Part shown: piece by piece, positions 60,795 to 64,000 of the stretch | Numbering within the stretch: position 1 is the first letter of the stretch | Layout: each line of letters begins with the position of its first letter | Source of the DNA: Lonicera japonica | Lineage: Eukaryota > Streptophyta > Magnoliopsida > Dipsacales > Caprifoliaceae | Direction: 5' to 3' | Assembly: GCA_021464415.1 (NCBI GenBank) | Contig: CM038469.1 | Coordinates: forward strand, 31,068,087 to 31,132,086 | Length of the DNA stretch: 64,000 bases | The notes under the pieces: generated by a model | Databases searched by the model: none | The model's input: only the letters and a program-made list of their open reading frames with translations | Told to the model about the DNA's origin: nothing | Translations under genes and position numbers: made by a program

Positions 60795-61375
60795 TTTTTA
60801 TATTTTTTAAAATTCGAAGCACATGCATCCGCATATGCATGTGCAACAAAATAGTGTACACCATAAGTTTTAACATTTGGCAAGGTCAAGTCTGACTCGT
60901 AGACATCTCCAACTATAGTAACACCTTGAAATAGAAAGTTTAGCCAAACTAAAATATAAATGATCCCTTCTCAATTAAGAGTCTAGTTTGATTTTCACAT
61001 TATTTAAAAAATATGTACCAATAACATAATAAATAGCTTGAAACAAAACTTGTGTGTATATGGTAATTTATGGGGAGATTTGGACCAAATGTAGATTATC
61101 TTCTAAAAAATTAATTGAGCTCTTAATTTGAAACATCTCAAAAAAAATAGTAAATTTTAACATTGGCACGGAGGGAGTAGATATTGCTAATAAATGTGAT
61201 CGACATATATATTTACACACACAAATATAGCAAGAGCAAGGATATATAAGAAAGAAGGTATGTTCTAGTACAACACAAAAGAAACTCTCTTTCTTCACAA
61301 AAAGTCATGTCTACCAGTGGAGCCATTAATGACCACACCACCCACAAAATTATTCCAAATGAAACGGAAACATAA
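60795..61375 (+). pseudogene. Duplicated promoter and first codons of the right-hand gene (copy A)
   Basis: This segment matches 62340-62486 plus 63448-63863 in the same order, continuing into the first codons of the gene at 63808. Here the frame starts at ATG 61307 and reads MSTSGAINDHTTHK, then ends at TAA (61373-61375) just past the duplication junction. It is a truncated copy of the 5' end, including the upstream region, and cannot make the full protein. Confidence 0.6.
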
Positions 61376-61405
61376 AGCAATTTTTTTAAAAAATTAATCA
61401 CGAAA

Positions 61406-62320
61406 ATATAGCCGCTTCTTTGTATCACTTTTTGTAAACCAACTTTGTTTTGTTCAATTCAAAACATTTTTTTTAAGTTTTTGTTTACAAAAAGAAAATT
61501 TTTAAAAAATTAATCAAAAAATAGTTAGGTATTTTCAGGACATAGATCTATTTTTCCCTTTTTATCAGACCATTAAACTCTTTTTCTTTCTAAATTTTTT
61601 TCTTAGGAGGACATATTTTGGATATCTTAAGGCAGGAAAAGGGTTGTCATATGAAAACCACTTTTTTGTTTCCGTTGATTTTAAAATTTCAATTTTCTTA
61701 CTTGGTTTATCTCATTTTCTCAAGAAACAAAAAGAAACAGGGTATTTTTTCTTAAAACTTCCCCTAATTTTGTGAAGAAATGGTAGCTACAATGGATTTT
61801 AATAGTAGTAGCAGATTGAAATTGATATTTCATATTGATTACATGATGTTTGTCTTCAATCGGATTCTTATTCCGTCGAATGTTAATTAATTTAATAAAA
61901 TGATCAAGATTATGCTGTAATTGAATTGAGTTGTGATCAAAATGATAATAAAGCATCGGATTCTAGTGAATTAATATCGAATTAGTTACAATTTTTGTGC
62001 TTCTTCACCAAGAAGGTTAGAGCAACGTATTGTAAAGAAGGGGAGAAGATCTAGGCATGTTTCTAAAGGGGATGAGTAGATTGGGAATGGTTTGGGTAAA
62101 TATTTGGAAAATTGGGGTAGTTTGCGTAAATATTCAAAAAATCGGGAACGGTTTATGCAACTCGTTATAACATAATCTAACGAATGGACCTAATTGATAA
62201 CATTTAAAAAAAATAATAAAAAATAAAATCATTCCCGTAATTAATCAAGTAAAAAAAAATTCGACTACCTAAGTGCATATAGAGTTAAAATACGTTGATA
62301 TTTTTAATCATTTAACCTTT
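61406..62320. mobile_element. MULE-type element, copy B (partial, from the tandem duplication)
   Basis: It corresponds to about 58460-59534 of copy A: shared blocks include ATTTTAAAATTTCAATTTTC, CATATTGATTACATGAT and AAGAAATGGT. The left end of the element is missing, cut at the duplication junction. It is diverged from copy A by frequent substitutions and small indels. Confidence 0.65.
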
Positions 62321-62486
62321 AAACGATTTAATTTATATGTTTTTTTAAATTCAAATCACATGGCATATGATGTGCAACAAAATAGTGTATACCATAAGCT
62401 TTAACATCAAGTCTGACTCATAGACATCTCCAACTATAGTAAAACCTGTGAACTGACAAAGCTTAGCCAAACTAAAATAAAACTTA

Positions 62487-63447
62487 GAGTAAATGACACC
62501 AAAAGCCCTCAAACTATGTCCTAAGTTTCAATTAAACCCCTATACTCAATTTTGTGTTAATTGAGACCTTAAACTATTCAAATTGAACACTAATGGCCCT
62601 TCTATCCGAATCATCCGTTAAATCAAACGGATTGATGAATTTTTTGGCCATTAATAAAGTTAATTGGAAAAATATGGAAGAAAAATAGAAGAAGAAAGAC
62701 AAAGAAGCAAAATAATTTACAAAAATATATGGAACACTTAAGGATTGTTAATGATAATTATTTTGTTAGAATGTCAAGTCAATTATACCTGCCTCCGCCG
62801 TCTTACTTCTTCCATCTTTATTTTTTTTTACAAATAACAAAAACCATAACTTAGAAAACCCAAAATAAGAAATTTATGTACATATTATGATAAGTGTATT
62901 AATTAAATGAGTTTTATTTCAATGATACATTTATATATATATGGGTTCACATATACACACACACATATATCAAACCCCCCCCCCCCAACCCAATGATCTG
63001 AATTGACAACTCATCCGCACTAATTAATTTGGTCACCTATACATGTGTGTGTATATATGTGAACCCATATATATATATATAAATGTATTATTGAAATAAA
63101 ATCCATTTAATTAGTATACTTATACATGAACAGTCTATTTATATAAATGTATTTATATATGTGTAAATTTGTACATAAATCTCTTATTTTTGGGTTTTCT
63201 AAGTTCTGATTTTCTAAATTATTTTGCTTCTTTCCCTTTCTTCTTCTAATTTTCTTCCCTTTTTTTTCAATTAATTTTATTAATGACCAAAAAACCCATC
63301 AATCCGTTTGATTTAACGGAGGATTTGGACAAAAGGACCATTAGTGTTCAATTTGAATAGTTTAAGGGCTCAATTGATACAAAATTGAGTTTAAGAGCTT
63401 AATTGAAACTTAGGATATAGTTTAAAGGCTTTTGGTGTCATTTACTC
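62487..63447. mobile_element. Foldback MULE-type element with perfect 9-bp target duplication
   Basis: The 961-bp element begins GAGTAAATGACACCAAAAGC and ends with its inverse. It is flanked by TAAAACTTA at 62478-62486 and 63448-63456, a perfect 9-bp duplication. The inverted repeat runs almost to the centre: shared blocks such as CAAATTGAACACTAATGG and ATATATGGGTTCACATAT occur on both arms, leaving a loop of only about 70 bp with a C13 run. The other duplicate (near 60950) lacks the insert. Confidence 0.85.
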
Positions 63448-63807
63448 TAAAACTTATCCCTTCTAAATCAAGAGTCCAATTTAATTTTTATATTATTTTA
63501 AGAATATGCATTATTTTGATATAATCAATAACTTAAAATAAAACTTGTGTACATATGGTAATCTTTTAGGGAGATTTGGGCCGGATGTTGATTGTGTTCC
63601 AAAAAAAATGAAAAAATTAATTTCGAAGCATGAAATAGTAAATTTTAACATTGGCAAAGAGGGGGTAGATATTGCTAATAAATGAGACATACATATACAC
63701 ACATATTCCTAAGTAGATAGATAGATCGATAGAAAGAGAAAGAATCTATAAGAAAGAAGGTCACTAGTACAACACAAACCTAACTCTCATTTTCTTCACA
63801 AAAAGTG

Positions 63808-64000
63808 ATGTCGACCACTGGAGCCATTAATGGCCACACCACCCACAACATTACTCTAAATGAAACAGACAACACATCCCTAATTTCCTCTTCTTCATCG
63901 TTCTCTTCAATTTCCTCATCCCACTCAATGTCTTTCCGGGAAAATTATTTCTCGTCCTCCTCCTCCAACTCCTCTCCCGCCACCCCTCTCCGATTCTCGG
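63808..64000 (+). CDS. N-terminus of an unidentified host gene, cut by the window end
   Basis: An open frame starts at ATG 63808 (context AGTGATGTC) and runs without a stop to the window end, giving 64 residues. It is hydrophilic and Ser-rich: MSTTGAINGHTTHN, a serine run near residues 29-40, then SFRENYFSSSSSN and ATPLRFS. An internal ATG at 63928 is a possible alternative start. Base composition becomes C-rich at 63900-64000, unlike the surrounding DNA, supporting real coding sequence. The first codons and upstream region are duplicated at 60795-61375. No domain is visible yet, so I assign no function. Confidence 0.5.
   Translation, partial: MSTTGAINGHTTHNITLNETDNTSLISSSSSFSSISSSHSMSFRENYFSSSSSNSSPATPLRFS

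Noticed and set aside
1..64000. tRNA, rRNA or snRNA genes
   Set aside because: No sequence with convincing A/B boxes, cloverleaf potential or conserved rRNA/snRNA motifs was seen; the TGGTATCAGAGTC near 55646 is a primer-binding site, not a tRNA.

Overview
This window is AT-rich nuclear DNA from a flowering plant, almost certainly a eudicot. It has spliced genes with GT-AG introns, long intergenic spaces full of microsatellites, and most recognisable plant transposon classes (CACTA, hAT, MULE, PIF/Harbinger MITEs, Ty3/gypsy LTR elements, a TRIM-like element and an endogenous pararetrovirus fragment). Nothing bacterial, organellar or CRISPR-like is present. The species cannot be named from this sequence.

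Only one complete host gene can be supported. It is an ABCG half-size transporter on the + strand (5186-18224) whose three exons join into a 662-residue protein. The family signature and the text of exon 3 point to the orthologue of ABCG25, the plasma-membrane abscisic acid exporter. Its second intron is about 10.5 kb and has collected several MITEs and a G-quadruplex-type tract. A perfect ABRE-type site lies about 210 bp upstream of the ATG. A second host gene enters at the far right (63808 to the window end) with only its N-terminus visible.

Layout: 1-1000, fragment of a CACTA-associated (plant transposase, Ptta/En/Spm) protein. 1001-5185, intergenic plus the ABCG25 promoter. 5186-18224, ABCG25. 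18632-23298, one Harbinger MITE, one long-TIR MULE-type MITE, and a nested stack: a gag-only gypsy-like LTR element (minus strand) with a MULE-type element in its 3' LTR and a hAT element in its gag. 23377-30223, microsatellite, foldback and minisatellite DNA, a 1.3 kb hAT-like element and a hairpin-rich MITE. 30600-37335, minus-strand remnants of CACTA genes and, between them, a two-exon calreticulin fragment. 37798-50831, a degenerate CACTA element on the + strand with palindromic subterminal repeats, a broken TNP2-type transposase, a second broken gene split by an Ogre/Tat-like LTR, and a pararetroviral polymerase fragment lying between its terminal repeats. 50832-57897, mostly AT-rich spacer with a foldback MITE copy, a TRIM-like element and a recent 95-bp duplication. 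57898-64000, a tandem duplication of a MULE-type element plus the upstream region and first codons of the right-hand gene. Each duplicate later received a different transposon, and the other duplicate preserves its empty site.

The mobile elements form a layered record rather than a pathway. Where an insertion falls in duplicated DNA (LTR pair, tandem duplication) the other copy gives the pre-insertion sequence, which fixes element ends and relative order. I did not find a convincing new biological system; the most informative signals are this nesting and the sequences lying among the CACTA elements.
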